DNA of 62,487 nt from Aestuariivirga sp. (GCF_020252405.1 NZ_JADCDA010000016.1:1-62487), one strand, 5' to 3'. Counted from the first letter of the stretch, positions 1 to 7,813 are shown. Numbers and translations: made by a program. Notes: generated by a model from the letters alone, not told the origin.

Positions 1-72
1 CGGCGCGTTCACCAAGCCCATGCCGCCGAGGCCCACTACCGCGCAAGACTCACCACGCAGACGCAACTGTAG
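1..72 (+). other. Possible 3' tail of a coding sequence cut by the window edge
   Basis: Frame 1 is open from the first base to a TAG at 70-72 and would encode 23 residues ending in TTQTQL. G or C dominates its third codon positions, but the opposite strand is also open here and reads a glycine-rich peptide with similar codon bias. The strand and even the coding status therefore cannot be settled from this fragment. No family is recognisable. Confidence 0.15.
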
Positions 73-90
73 TACTAAGTTTCTGAAAAA

Positions 91-165
91 TGGTGGGTGG
101 TACAGGGATCGAACCTGTGACCCCTACCATGTCAAGGTAGTGCTCTACCGCTGAGCTAACCACCC
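91..165 (-). tRNA. tRNA-Val (anticodon GAC)
   Basis: The reverse complement folds as a complete 75-nt tRNA. The acceptor stem GGGTGGT pairs with ACCACCC, followed by discriminator A and an encoded CCA (complement of 91-93). The D arm is of the TAGCTCAGC type. The anticodon stem CTACC/GGTAG encloses loop TTGACAT, giving anticodon GAC. The T arm is ACAGG-TTCGATC-CCTGT. GAC reads the valine codons GUC/GUU, and GUC is favoured in this high-GC genome. The gene stands alone, on the same strand as cpdR just above it. Confidence 0.97.
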
Positions 166-222
166 ACGTCCGACGCGGTGGAGCCGCTATAGCGGGGGCC
201 GTGGAGCGGCGCAACTCAAAAC

Positions 223-582
223 TCAGGCGGCCATCAGGCGTTCGACTTCGTTGACGAGGTCACGCAGGTGGAAGGGCTTGGACAGCACCTTGGCATCCTT
301 GGGAGCCCTGGAATCCGGGTGCAGCGCCACGGCGGCAAAGCCCGTGATGAACATGATCTTCATCGACGGGTCAAGCTCGGATGCCCGGCGGGCCAGCTCG
401 ATTCCGTCCATTTGCGGCATCACGATATCGGTGAGCAGCAGATCGAAGCTTGTGTGCTTGATCCGCTCGAAAGCGCTCAGGCCTTCGCCGAAGCTCGTCA
501 CCTCATGGCCGGCCTTCTCGAGCGCCTTCACCAGGAAGTTCCGCATGTCGTCATCGTCTTCGGCGAGGAGAATCTTGGCCAT
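223..582 (-). CDS. cpdR: Single-domain response regulator CpdR
   Basis: This 119-residue protein is a receiver domain with no output domain. It shows the acidic pocket EDDDD near residues 8-12, the phospho-acceptor Asp52 in TDIVMPQMDG, a Thr in the FITGF strand and the conserved Lys in SKPF. In Caulobacter and Sinorhizobium, CpdR is phosphorylated through the CckA-ChpT relay. In its unphosphorylated form it primes ClpXP at the cell pole to degrade cell-cycle factors. Start choice: the ATG at 582 gives MAKILLAEDD, matching the usual CpdR N-terminus; an ATG nine bases upstream (591) is less likely. The protein ends in Ala-Ala, a typical ClpXP-sensitive tail. It is divergent from the amidohydrolase gene. 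CpdR is well supported over a generic CheY-like protein by the full motif set and this neighbour. Confidence 0.9.
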   Translation of the reverse strand: MAKILLAEDDDDMRNFLVKALEKAGHEVTSFGEGLSAFERIKHTSFDLLLTDIVMPQMDGIELARRASELDPSMKIMFITGFAAVALHPDSRAPKDAKVLSKPFHLRDLVNEVERLMAA

Positions 583-741
583 GGTCTTCATCGTCACATT
601 ATCGTTCCGAAAGGCAAGCCTTACCAGCCGAACGCCTTCCCCGTCACCCCGCCTTGTGCCAGCAAAGCGTGAATGAAGCCTTGCCGCCTTCCCGCGGCTG
701 GGCGAATATCCACGGCCAACCGCCACGGAAGACAAGTCGGC

Positions 742-1626
742 ATGCCGGACGCCCGCCCGCCTTTCGAGATCCTGTCGCCCAGGGAATGGACGGCGCCCGC
801 CGTCTTCAACTCTCCCCACAGCGGGCGCGAGTTCGCGGACGCCTTCCTGAGCCAGTCCCGGCTGACGCGGCACAGCCTGCGCAAATCGGAGGATTGCTAC
901 GTCGACGAGCTGTTCTTGTCCTGTGTGGAGCACGGAGCCCCGATGCTCAGGGCCCGCGTGCCGCGCAGCTACATCGACCTCAACCGCGAGCCCTATGAAC
1001 TCGACCCGCGCATGTTCGCGGGAGAGTTGCCGGGCTATGCCAACACCGGGTCGCCGCGCGTGGCCGGAGGGCTTGGCACCATTCCCCGCATCGTTTCCGA
1101 GGGCGAGGAAATCTACCGCGGTCACATCGATCTTGCCGAGGCGCTGCGCCGGATCGAGCAGGTTCACCTGCCCTATCACCGCACACTGTCCGCCCTCACC
1201 AACGCCGTGGTGGCGAAGATGGGCGAAGTGCTGCTGGTCGACTGCCATTCCATGCCCGCAAGCGCCAGCGCCCACCTGGCCCCCCAGCCGGCAGGCCGGA
1301 TCGACGTGGTCCTGGGCGACAGGTTCGGCGCCTCCTGCGCCGGGGACATTTCCGCATTCGTCGAGGAGGAGCTGCGCCGGCAGGGCCTGCGCGTGCTGCG
1401 CAACAAGCCCTATGCAGGCGGCTTCATCACCCAGAACCACGGCGCGCCGCATCGCGGCCGGCATGCCCTGCAGATCGAGATCAACCGCAGCCTCTACATG
1501 AACGAGGCGACACTGGAGAAGACCGCCGGCTTTCGCGACCTGGCCGCCCTCCTCGGCAAGCTGTGCGGCGCCCTGCTGCCCTATCTGGAACAGCGCTTCG
1601 CGCCGCGCCAGCTCGCCGCCGAATAG
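742..1626 (+). CDS. N-formylglutamate amidohydrolase
   Basis: A 294-residue protein of the N-formylglutamate amidohydrolase family (FGase), which hydrolyses N-formyl-L-glutamate to glutamate and formate at the end of one histidine degradation route. Family signatures are the NSPHSGRE motif at residues 23-30, the RSYIDLNREP segment, VDCHSMP in the middle and an NHGAPHRGRHALQIEINRS region near the C-terminus. These supply the His, Asp and Glu metal ligands expected of this zinc peptidase-like fold. The ATG at 742 is preferred over an in-frame ATG at 673, because the extra 23 residues upstream look non-conserved and lie in the divergent promoter region. No other hut genes are nearby, so a role in formyl-amino-acid salvage is as likely as full histidine catabolism. 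Confidence 0.88.
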   Translation: MPDARPPFEILSPREWTAPAVFNSPHSGREFADAFLSQSRLTRHSLRKSEDCYVDELFLSCVEHGAPMLRARVPRSYIDLNREPYELDPRMFAGELPGYANTGSPRVAGGLGTIPRIVSEGEEIYRGHIDLAEALRRIEQVHLPYHRTLSALTNAVVAKMGEVLLVDCHSMPASASAHLAPQPAGRIDVVLGDRFGASCAGDISAFVEEELRRQGLRVLRNKPYAGGFITQNHGAPHRGRHALQIEINRSLYMNEATLEKTAGFRDLAALLGKLCGALLPYLEQRFAPRQLAAE

Positions 1627-1661
1627 GCAAGGCCGCCCCTCAACACGCGCGGCGACGATCA

Positions 1662-1747
1662 ATAAAAAAGGGCCAGTGCACCATGGCGACTGGCCCAAGT
1701 CTAGGGAGGAAACGCCCAGGAAGGGCAGCAAGACATCTCTGCCTTGC
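1662..1747 (-). ncRNA. suhB / MmgR (alpha-r8) family small RNA
   Basis: Read on the minus strand, this roughly 86-nt transcript has a first hairpin GCCC-TTCCT-GGGC enclosed by a GTCT/AGAC pairing. A single-stranded GTTTCCTCCCT stretch follows, with an exposed anti-Shine-Dalgarno CCTCCC. The last element is a strong hairpin GGGCCAGT/ACTGGCCC (1670-1696) followed directly by TTTTTTATT, a classic Rho-independent terminator. This layout matches the rhizobial suhB motif RNA, called MmgR in Sinorhizobium meliloti, an Hfq-dependent regulator linked to polyhydroxybutyrate granules. The next gene is a suhB-family phosphatase, as in the original suhB motif description. The 5' end is inferred from the promoter at 1754-1782. 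Confidence 0.75.
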
Positions 1748-1753
1748 ACCGCC

Positions 1754-1782
1754 GATATGGCAGTGCGGCATGGCGTAATCAA
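1754..1782 (-). promoter_or_regulatory. Predicted sigma-70 promoter of the small RNA
   Basis: On the minus strand TTGATT (complement of 1777-1782) lies exactly 17 bases upstream of CATATC (complement of 1754-1759). This is close to the alphaproteobacterial CTTGAC-N17-CTATAT pattern. It would start transcription near 1747, just ahead of the conserved small-RNA structure. Confidence 0.5.
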
Positions 1783-1970
1783 GAGGGGCCTCGGCAGAAT
1801 TTTGCACATCCGATCAAAAATCACCCGGAAGGGCCCTCGCGCCTTGGCAAAACCATTTGAAATCATTTGAATTTCCGTCAAACCTTGGAAGCTATGCGGT
1901 CAGCGCATGAGGTATGGATTTTGCTGCAACGCAACATATCAACAACCAAGGCGGACCCGAATCATCTTCT

Positions 1971-2110
1971 GGAGTTTGATCCGCAAAAGTGGAACCCGGC
2001 TTTGCAATATGATCATGCTCAAGCATATGACCTGGAGCATGATCCGCAAAAGTGGAATCCGCTTTTGCGATAAGATCATGCTCAGGCATATGACCTGGAG
2101 CATGATCCGG
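1971..2110. repeat. Tandem 63-bp REP-like palindromic units
   Basis: Two full units start at 1971 and 2034 and a truncated third starts at 2097, giving an exact 63-bp period. Each unit is an imperfect palindrome of the form GCATGATCCGCAAAAG ... CTTTTGCG-ATAAGATCATGC followed by a linker ending in TGACCT. The array fills the 5' region of the HisN-like gene and stops about 25 bases before its start codon. It belongs to the REP family found elsewhere in this window, and to the general class of short palindromic repeats common in Rhizobiales. Confidence 0.85.
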
Positions 2111-2134
2111 GGAAGCACAGGAAGAGAGCGTCGC

Positions 2135-2929
2135 ATGTCGAGAATGCCTGACTGGGCCGAACTCACCCGCTTTGCCACCGCCCTGGCGGAGGCTGCGGCA
2201 GGCGCAATCCTGCCCTTCTTCCGGCAGAACACGGCGGTCGACGTCAAGGATGGCCCGGTGTGGGACCCCGTGACGGAGGGCGACCGCGCCGGCGAGCGCG
2301 CCATCCGCCAGCTGATCGAGCGGCACCACCCGGACCATGGCATCCATGGCGAGGAATATGGCGTTAAGGAAGGCCGCTCGCCCTTCACCTGGGTGCTGGA
2401 CCCGGTCGACGGCACGCGCGCCTTCGTCAGCGGCCTGCCGACCTGGGCCACCCTCATCGGCCTCAGTTACGAGGGGCGGCCGGTGCTGGGGCTGATGAAC
2501 CAGCCGGTGGTGGGCGACATGTTCCATGGCACGCCGGAGGGCGCCTGGCACAGCCACCGCGGCAGCGTCTGCGCCATCCGCACGCGCCAGGGCGTTCCCC
2601 TGTCACGCGCCACGCTCGGCACCACCGCGCCCGAACTCTACGGCGGCGGGGACAACCAGCGCCGCTTCCAGGCCCTGCGGGCCAAGGCGCAACTCACCCG
2701 CTATGGCGGGGATTCGTATTCTTTCTGCCTCATGGCGGCGGGGCACATGGACATCGCCATGGACTGCGGGCTTCAGCCCTATGACATCGCGCCGCTCCTG
2801 CCCATCGTTTCGGGCGCGGGCGGTGTTGCGGCGGAATGGACCGGGGGCGAGGCAGCACACGGCGGCAATGTCATCACCGCGGGCTCGCAAGCGCTTCTCG
2901 ATGAGGCGCTCGCCATCATGGCGGGCTGA
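2135..2929 (+). CDS. hisN: Inositol monophosphatase family phosphatase (HisN/SuhB-like)
   Basis: A 264-residue member of the Mg-dependent inositol monophosphatase superfamily. It contains HGEEYG (residues 71-76), the metal-binding DPVDGT (89-94), and a C-terminal GDSYSFCLMAAGH...YDIAPL segment that replaces the usual WDxxA motif. Alphaproteobacterial proteins of this length are usually histidinol-phosphatases (HisN, penultimate step of histidine synthesis), with inositol-1-phosphatase as the alternative. The ATG at 2135 has a purine-rich AGGAAGAG 8-15 bases upstream. The much longer open frame upstream is only translation of the 63-bp repeats. The adjacent small RNA family is often found beside this gene type, but there is no sign that it controls it in cis. 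Confidence 0.85.
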   Translation: MSRMPDWAELTRFATALAEAAAGAILPFFRQNTAVDVKDGPVWDPVTEGDRAGERAIRQLIERHHPDHGIHGEEYGVKEGRSPFTWVLDPVDGTRAFVSGLPTWATLIGLSYEGRPVLGLMNQPVVGDMFHGTPEGAWHSHRGSVCAIRTRQGVPLSRATLGTTAPELYGGGDNQRRFQALRAKAQLTRYGGDSYSFCLMAAGHMDIAMDCGLQPYDIAPLLPIVSGAGGVAAEWTGGEAAHGGNVITAGSQALLDEALAIMAG

Positions 2930-2965
2930 CGCCGCAACACGCCGCCGGGCGGCGGCCCCACGAAG

Positions 2966-3382
2966 TCAATCGTCGCGGTAGACGCGTTCGCGCCGCTCGT
3001 GGCGCTCCTGCGCCTCGATCGACAGCGTGGCGATCGGACGCGCGTCCAGGCGCTTGAGGCTGATGGGCTCGCCCGTCTCCTCGCAATAGCCGTAGGATCC
3101 GTCATCGATGCGCTTCAGCGCGGCGTCGATCTTGGAGATCAGCTTGCGCTGGCGGTCACGCGTGCGCAGCTCCAGCGAACGGTCGGTCTCGGAGGAGGCG
3201 CGGTCCGCCAGATCCGGAAGGACGTGATTCTCGTCCTGCAAATGGGCGATGGTCTCCTTGCTCTCTTTCAGAATATCTTCCTTCCAGGCAAAGAGCTTCA
3301 CCCGGAAATAGTCGCGCTGCCGTTCGTTCATGAACGGCTCGTCGTCACTGGGTTTGTAGGCTTCGTCGACTTCTGCAGCCAT
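2966..3382 (-). CDS. dksA: RNA polymerase-binding transcription factor DksA
   Basis: A 138-residue DksA. The protein has an N-terminal NERQRDYFRVKL helix, the coiled-coil region with the LADRASSETDRSLELRTRDR segment whose tip carries the acidic residues that enter the RNA polymerase secondary channel, and a C-terminal YGYCEETGEPISLKRLDA zinc-finger-like fold. DksA works with ppGpp to adjust rRNA and amino-acid promoters. Only one of the four canonical zinc-finger cysteines is kept (CEETGEP), as is usual for alphaproteobacterial DksA. The start at 3382 gives MAAEVDEAYKP; an open frame 63 bases longer upstream lacks conservation. It is convergent with the HisN-like gene (36-bp gap). Confidence 0.93.
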   Translation of the reverse strand: MAAEVDEAYKPSDDEPFMNERQRDYFRVKLFAWKEDILKESKETIAHLQDENHVLPDLADRASSETDRSLELRTRDRQRKLISKIDAALKRIDDGSYGYCEETGEPISLKRLDARPIATLSIEAQERHERRERVYRDD

Positions 3383-3538
3383 TTCGAACTCTCTGTGAAC
3401 CCCTGCTTGGGCGCGGCTTATAGCGGCAGGCCGGGCACGCCACAATAGCCCGGTTGCGCCAGCCGCACGACGTCCGCAATCCGCCTATCGCCATGATTTT
3501 GCAACGTTTTCATGACGTTTGCCGGGTGGGGCGGGGCT

Positions 3539-3604
3539 GGAGCATGGTCCGCAAGAGGGGAACCCGCTTTGGCGGCCAGATCACGCTCCGGCAGATGGCC
3601 CGGC
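3539..3604. repeat. Eroded REP-like unit
   Basis: This stretch aligns base for base with the 63-bp units at 1971-2096. It opens with GGAGCATGGTCCGCAAGAG and ends with a GGCAGATGGCCCGG linker, but carries many substitutions that mostly raise GC. It lies in the roughly 450-bp non-coding stretch 3383-3836 between dksA and the oxidase gene. I see no other gene or signal in that stretch beyond a short AT-rich patch near 3495-3515. Confidence 0.6.
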
Positions 3605-3836
3605 GGGAACCGCAAGGAGTTTGACCGAGGCGCTTTGCGGGAACCGCGGACGATGCCGCGGTCAACGACGTCAACACGGCGGTCAACGCCGCCATCGGCG
3701 CCCCATCATCGAGTGGCACGTCAGGTTCGCCACCAAGGCGCAGCGGGGGCTTTATGAATATAATTCCGTAGCGCGCCCGCGCCGCTCCCAGCTCGGCGAC
3801 AAACGCGTGCACGGCCCCCCGCTGGCGAAGGCCATG

Positions 3837-5132
3837 TCAGGCCGCCTTTCCGTGCCGCCGCTCGTCGATCAAGTCCTTCAGCTGCATGTACCAATAGCCC
3901 GCCTGAACGCCCATGCGGCCGAAGGGCCCGCCCGCCCATTCCGGGGCGTAAGCGCCGAAGCGGCGGTATTCGTCGTCCCCGGCGCTGATCGCGCGCGCCA
4001 TCAGAATGCCGCCCATGGCGGTGGTGTTCATGCCATGGCCGCCGAAGGCCGTGGCCCACCATTGCCCCTGCCCGTCGCAGCTGATCAGCGGCATGAAGTG
4101 GCGCGCATAGCCCATCAGCCCCGCCCAGGCATAATCGATCCTGGGATTGCCGAGCTCCGGGAACACCGACACCATGTCGCCCTTCATCCGCTCAGCCAAC
4201 CGCGCAGGTTCCGAAACGCGCGTGGTGATCGCCCCGCCCCAGAGAAGCCGCCCCCCGTCGATCAGGCGATAATAGTTCCCCGCGCGCCGGGTGTCCGAAA
4301 TGGCGCTCCGTGTACGGATCACATCCTGCCTGAGCGGCTCCGTGACAGCGACATAGGTCGCCACGGGCAGCACCGCGCGCCCCGTCGGCCGGTGCAGCGT
4401 CCGGTCCAGCGAGGACACGCAATAGACGACATTCGCAGCCCGCACCTCGCCCTGGGCCGTGCGTACCGACCACGCCGCGCCCTGCTTCTCCACCGAGAGC
4501 GCCGGCGAATTCTCGTAAATCCGGGCCCCGGCCGCCGCGGCCGAGCCCGCGATCATCAGCGCATAGCGCAGCGGGTGCATGTGGAAGGCGGTGGGGTCAT
4601 AGGAGGACTGGAAATAGCGCCTGGTGTTCACCCGCGCCCGCGTCTCCGCCACGTCGAGGAATTCCATGGGCTGGCCATAGTCCCGCGTCATCTCCGCCAC
4701 CGCCGCCTGCTTCGCGGCGGCGCTGGAATAGCGGATGCAGCCCTGCCAGCCGTCGCCCATCTTGACCGAGGGGTCCGTCCCGGCGATCTCGCGGCGCACG
4801 AACTCCGTCCCCTCGCAGGAGAGCCGATAGAGCGCCTGCGCGGCGGGAAGCCCCACCCGCCGCGCCACATTCCCCATGCCCTCGGCAAAACCGTTGGACA
4901 CGAAGCCGCCATTCCGGCCCGAGGCCCCCCAGGCAATGCGCCTGGCCTCCAGCAGCACCACGGATGTGCCCCGCCGGGCCAGCTCCAGCGCCGCGGTCAG
5001 GCCCGCGAGCCCGCCTCCGATCACGCAGGCCCCGGCTTCGACCCGTCCGGCGAGGGCGGGCCGCGCCGACCCCCGGTCCACGGTGGCCTCATACCAGGTC
5101 ATTCCGGAGCGGTCCGCGCCGATCATTCTCAT
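3837..5132 (-). CDS. FAD-dependent amine/D-amino acid oxidase family protein (DadA/PuuB-like)
   Basis: A 431-residue single-domain flavoprotein of the glycine oxidase / D-amino acid oxidase (DAO) superfamily. The N-terminal Rossmann motif VIGGGLAGL is at residues 38-46, followed by the LLEAR strand and the GASGRNGGF loop that holds FAD. The C-terminal GGHGMNTTAMGG segment is the second FAD contact. The WYEATV opening and overall length resemble gamma-glutamylputrescine oxidases and related enzymes that oxidise secondary amines, but the substrate cannot be read from sequence. Start choice is uncertain. An ATG at 5126 has a better-spaced GAGG upstream than the ATG at 5132, and 5102 (MTWYEATV) is also possible. 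It stands alone, divergent from the P-loop ATPase gene across two palindromic repeats. Confidence 0.82.
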   Translation of the reverse strand: MRMIGADRSGMTWYEATVDRGSARPALAGRVEAGACVIGGGLAGLTAALELARRGTSVVLLEARRIAWGASGRNGGFVSNGFAEGMGNVARRVGLPAAQALYRLSCEGTEFVRREIAGTDPSVKMGDGWQGCIRYSSAAAKQAAVAEMTRDYGQPMEFLDVAETRARVNTRRYFQSSYDPTAFHMHPLRYALMIAGSAAAAGARIYENSPALSVEKQGAAWSVRTAQGEVRAANVVYCVSSLDRTLHRPTGRAVLPVATYVAVTEPLRQDVIRTRSAISDTRRAGNYYRLIDGGRLLWGGAITTRVSEPARLAERMKGDMVSVFPELGNPRIDYAWAGLMGYARHFMPLISCDGQGQWWATAFGGHGMNTTAMGGILMARAISAGDDEYRRFGAYAPEWAGGPFGRMGVQAGYWYMQLKDLIDERRHGKAA

Positions 5133-5173
5133 GCCTCACACGCCGGTTGCCCGCGCCCCAGGCCTTCCGCCAG

Positions 5174-5217
5174 CGCATGTTCCGTTCAGGCGGAACCGCC
5201 TGGACGGAACATGCGCC
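5174..5217. repeat. 44-bp near-perfect palindrome (REP type 2)
   Basis: The arms GCGCATGTTCCGT and ACGGAACATGCGC flank an inner AGGCGG-aa-CCGCCT palindrome, so nearly the whole 44 bp can fold as one hairpin. A second copy of identical length lies at 21645-21688. It sits 14 bases before a type 1 REP unit, in the divergent promoter region of the oxidase and ATPase genes. Confidence 0.85.
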
Positions 5218-5230
5218 AGGCCAAAGGCTC

Positions 5231-5280
5231 AAGCATGATCTTGTCGCAAAAGCGGTTCCACTTTTGCGGATCATGCTCTA
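5231..5280. repeat. REP-like palindrome (type 1)
   Basis: One unit of the AGCATGATC-TTGTCGCAAAAG-CGGTTCCA-CTTTTGCGGATCATGCT family. It ends 10 bases before the start codon of the P-loop ATPase gene, so it would lie in the 5' untranslated region and could fold into a stem near the ribosome-binding site. Confidence 0.85.
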
Positions 5281-5289
5281 TGGAACGCC

Positions 5290-6153
5290 ATGCGCTTCGC
5301 TTCAGGCAAAGACTTCGCAAGCCGACCGAACACCTCCATCACCATATTCGGCATGTCAGGCGTGGGCAAGACGACGCTCTCGAACCTCCTGCAGGATTCG
5401 GGCTGGTACCATTATTCCGTCGATTACCGAATCGGCACCCGCTACATGGGCGAGCACATCGTCGACAATTTCAAGCGCGAGGCGATGCGCGTGCCCTTCC
5501 TGCGCGATCTCCTGCTGTCGGACTCGATCCACATCCAGTCCAACATCACCTTCGATCACCTGAAGCCGCTTTCAACCTATCTTGGCAAGCCCGGCAATCC
5601 GGACAAGGGCGGCATCGCCTTCGCCGAATACAAGACGCGCCAGGCCCAGCACCGCGCGGCGGAGATTGCGGCGCTGCTCGATGTGCCCACATTCATCGGC
5701 AAGGCGCGCGATATCTACCGCTATGAAAACTTCGTCTGCGATTCCGGAGGTTCCCTCTGCGAGGTGATCGACCCGGAGAACCCGCTCGACCCGGTGCTCT
5801 CATGCCTCGCCGGCAACACCGTGCTCCTCTATATCGAGGGCACGCCCGAGCACACCAGGATGCTCGTGGAGCGCTTCCGCAGGCAGCCGAAGCCCATGTA
5901 TTACCAGCCGCGGTTCCTCGAAACGAAATGGGCCGAATACAAGGCCATCAACGGCATCCCGCGGGATGACGACGTGGACCCCGACGGCTTCGCAGTCTGG
6001 GGCTTCGAGCAGCTGCTTCACCACCGGATCCCGCTCTACCAGGCGATCGCCGCCAAGTTCGGCTACACGGTCCGAATGCGTGACGTGCCATCCGTCCAGT
6101 CCGAGGAGGACTTCATAGCACTCGTCGCCAATGCCATAGACCAGGCCCGGTAA
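5290..6153 (+). CDS. P-loop ATPase of unknown function, coupled to metA
   Basis: A 287-residue protein with a clear Walker A, GMSGVGKT, at residues 21-28 immediately after a hydrophobic beta strand. A candidate Walker B-like strand, TVLLYIEG, lies near residues 177-184. There is no transmembrane segment and no recognisable kinase subfamily; the small size and single P-loop are reminiscent of nucleoside- or metabolite-kinase folds. The start at 5290 is needed to include the strand before the P-loop, and the only ribosome-binding signal is a weak TGGA. The gene ends 5 bases before metA, which implies co-transcription and probable coupling. I do not know its function. The context suggests a role linked to methionine or homoserine metabolism, but that is inference. 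Confidence 0.75.
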   Translation: MRFASGKDFASRPNTSITIFGMSGVGKTTLSNLLQDSGWYHYSVDYRIGTRYMGEHIVDNFKREAMRVPFLRDLLLSDSIHIQSNITFDHLKPLSTYLGKPGNPDKGGIAFAEYKTRQAQHRAAEIAALLDVPTFIGKARDIYRYENFVCDSGGSLCEVIDPENPLDPVLSCLAGNTVLLYIEGTPEHTRMLVERFRRQPKPMYYQPRFLETKWAEYKAINGIPRDDDVDPDGFAVWGFEQLLHHRIPLYQAIAAKFGYTVRMRDVPSVQSEEDFIALVANAIDQAR

Positions 6154-6158
6154 GCACC

Positions 6159-7076
6159 ATGCCCATCCGAATTCCCAACGATCTTCCCGCCCGCCGCACG
6201 CTCGAATCCGAGGGCGTGATGGTGATGACGGAAGCGACCGCCGCCCGCCAGGACATCCGCCCCTTGCGCCTCGGCCTCCTCAACCTCATGCCCAACAAGA
6301 TCAGGACGGAGACGCAATTCGCGCGCCTCATCGGCGCCACGCCGCTGCAGGTGGAGCTCAGCCTCGTCAAGATCACCGGCCACACGCCCAAGAACACCGG
6401 CCCCGAACACATGCTCGCCTTCTACGCGAACTGGGAGGACGTGAAGGACCAGAAGTTCGACGGCTTCATCGTCACCGGCGCCCCCGTCGAGCTGCTCGAC
6501 TTCGAGGACGTCACCTATTGGGACGAGCTGTCGCGCATCTATGACTGGACGCAGAGCCACGTGCACTCCACCTTCAACATCTGCTGGGGTGCGCAGGCCG
6601 CGCTCTGGCACTTCCACAGGGTGCCGAAGCATGCGCTGCCGAGGAAGCGCTTCGGCGTCTACACCCACCGCAACCTGAAGCCCAGCTCGCCCTATCTCCG
6701 CGGCTTCTCGGACGACTTCTCGATCCCCGTCTCGCGCTGGACCGAGAACCGCCGCGCCGACGTCCCCGCCCACCGCGGCCTCGAATTGCTGATGGAGTCG
6801 GATGAGGCGGGCCTCTGCCTCATCGACGACCCGGCGAGGCGCGCGCTATACATGTTCAACCACATCGAATACGACACCACCTCGCTGTCGGACGAATACT
6901 GGCGGGACCGCAACGCCGGAAAATCCATCGAGCTGCCGGCGAACTACTTCCCCAACAACGATCCCGAACAGCCGCCGGAGAACCGCTGGCGCAGCCACGC
7001 GCATCTTCTCTTCGGCAACTGGATCAACGAGGTCTACCAGACCACACCCTTCGACCTGGCGAAGATCGGCGGCTGA
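6159..7076 (+). CDS. metAA: Homoserine O-acetyltransferase (MetA family)
   Basis: A 305-residue MetA-type acyltransferase that activates homoserine for methionine synthesis. The catalytic nucleophile is Cys142 in the ICWGAQAAL elbow, and His235 with Glu237 lies in the FNHIEYD motif, completing the expected triad region. Residue 111 is Glu (GAPVELL). In characterised MetA proteins Glu at this position goes with acetyl-CoA and Gly with succinyl-CoA use, so the enzyme is predicted to make O-acetylhomoserine despite belonging to the family named for succinylation. The gene follows the P-loop ATPase by 5 bases. No SAM-II-type riboswitch is visible upstream of either gene, although that is the common arrangement for alphaproteobacterial metA. 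Confidence 0.93.
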   Translation: MPIRIPNDLPARRTLESEGVMVMTEATAARQDIRPLRLGLLNLMPNKIRTETQFARLIGATPLQVELSLVKITGHTPKNTGPEHMLAFYANWEDVKDQKFDGFIVTGAPVELLDFEDVTYWDELSRIYDWTQSHVHSTFNICWGAQAALWHFHRVPKHALPRKRFGVYTHRNLKPSSPYLRGFSDDFSIPVSRWTENRRADVPAHRGLELLMESDEAGLCLIDDPARRALYMFNHIEYDTTSLSDEYWRDRNAGKSIELPANYFPNNDPEQPPENRWRSHAHLLFGNWINEVYQTTPFDLAKIGG

Positions 7077-7159
7077 GAAAGAGCCCTCATCCGCAAGTCC
7101 GCTTTCTTTTCGTCAAGAACCCGGTCTAATCTTTATTCTCCTCAATCGCGGGATGACCC

Positions 7160-7675
7160 ATGCCCGACCGCCAGCTGCTTCTCCTCCGCCACGCCAAGGC
7201 CGTGACCGGCGAGGGCATGCAGGATTTCGACCGCCCTCTCGCTCCGCGCGGCGAACGGGCTGCGCAAACCATGGGCCGCTACATGGCTGAGCATGGCCTT
7301 GCCCCCGATCTCGTGCTCTGCTCCCCCGCCCGCCGCACCAGCCAGACCTGGGAGATCGCCGCGCGCGAGTTGCCGCCCGCCGATGTCCGCCACGTCGGGG
7401 CCCTCTATGACTTCGGCGATGGCGGGGCCCTGCTTGAGGTCATCCGCCAGCATGGCGGCACGGCGCGGCGCCTCCTGCTCGTCACCCACAATCCGGCCGC
7501 CCAGCACCTTGCCCTCGATCTTGCCGGCTCCGGCGATCCGGCGCAGCGCCGCCAGATGCTGGAGAAATATCCAACCGCGGGCCTCGCCGTGCTGTCCCAT
7601 GACGGCTGCTGGCACGGCCTCGCGCAGGGCAGCTGCCGGCTTGACGCCTTCGCCCGCCCACGGGATCTCGGCTGA
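7160..7675 (+). CDS. sixA: SixA-like histidine phosphatase
   Basis: A 171-residue branch-1 histidine phosphatase. The catalytic RHA motif (His11) follows the LLLLR strand, CSPARRTSQTW carries the second Arg, and THNPAAQHLA contains the second catalytic His. SixA removes phosphate from the Hpt domain of sensor kinases or, in E. coli, from NPr of the nitrogen phosphotransferase system. The start at ATG 7160 follows a short intergenic region after metA (83 bases). It precedes ycjX on the same strand and may be co-transcribed with it. Dephosphorylation of a small molecule cannot be excluded. Confidence 0.82.
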   Translation: MPDRQLLLLRHAKAVTGEGMQDFDRPLAPRGERAAQTMGRYMAEHGLAPDLVLCSPARRTSQTWEIAARELPPADVRHVGALYDFGDGGALLEVIRQHGGTARRLLLVTHNPAAQHLALDLAGSGDPAQRRQMLEKYPTAGLAVLSHDGCWHGLAQGSCRLDAFARPRDLG

Positions 7676-7813
7676 CGTTTTTCTTGCCTTGGGCGCTCAT
7701 CCGCACCACTTATCGGGCGTCGAAAGGGGTTCCGCAAGATCGTAAGATTCGCCGATATTGTTGACGGCACGCGCATTGCCGCGGGCGGCCTTTCGGATTT
7801 CGCCACCGGCCTT

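Noticed and set aside
223-1881. A 552-residue open frame on the minus strand covering the amidohydrolase gene and cpdR
   Set aside because: Only its last 119 residues (cpdR) look like protein; the rest is antisense to the amidohydrolase gene and has no family features. High GC makes long antisense frames common.
5133-5289. A SAM-II riboswitch that could control the ATPase-metA operon
   Set aside because: The whole leader is made of two palindromic repeats; the pseudoknot and conserved loops of SAM-II are not visible.
3519-5726. A 735-residue plus-strand open frame opposite the FAD oxidase
   Set aside because: It runs antisense through the oxidase, through two palindromic repeats and into the ATPase gene in a wrong frame.
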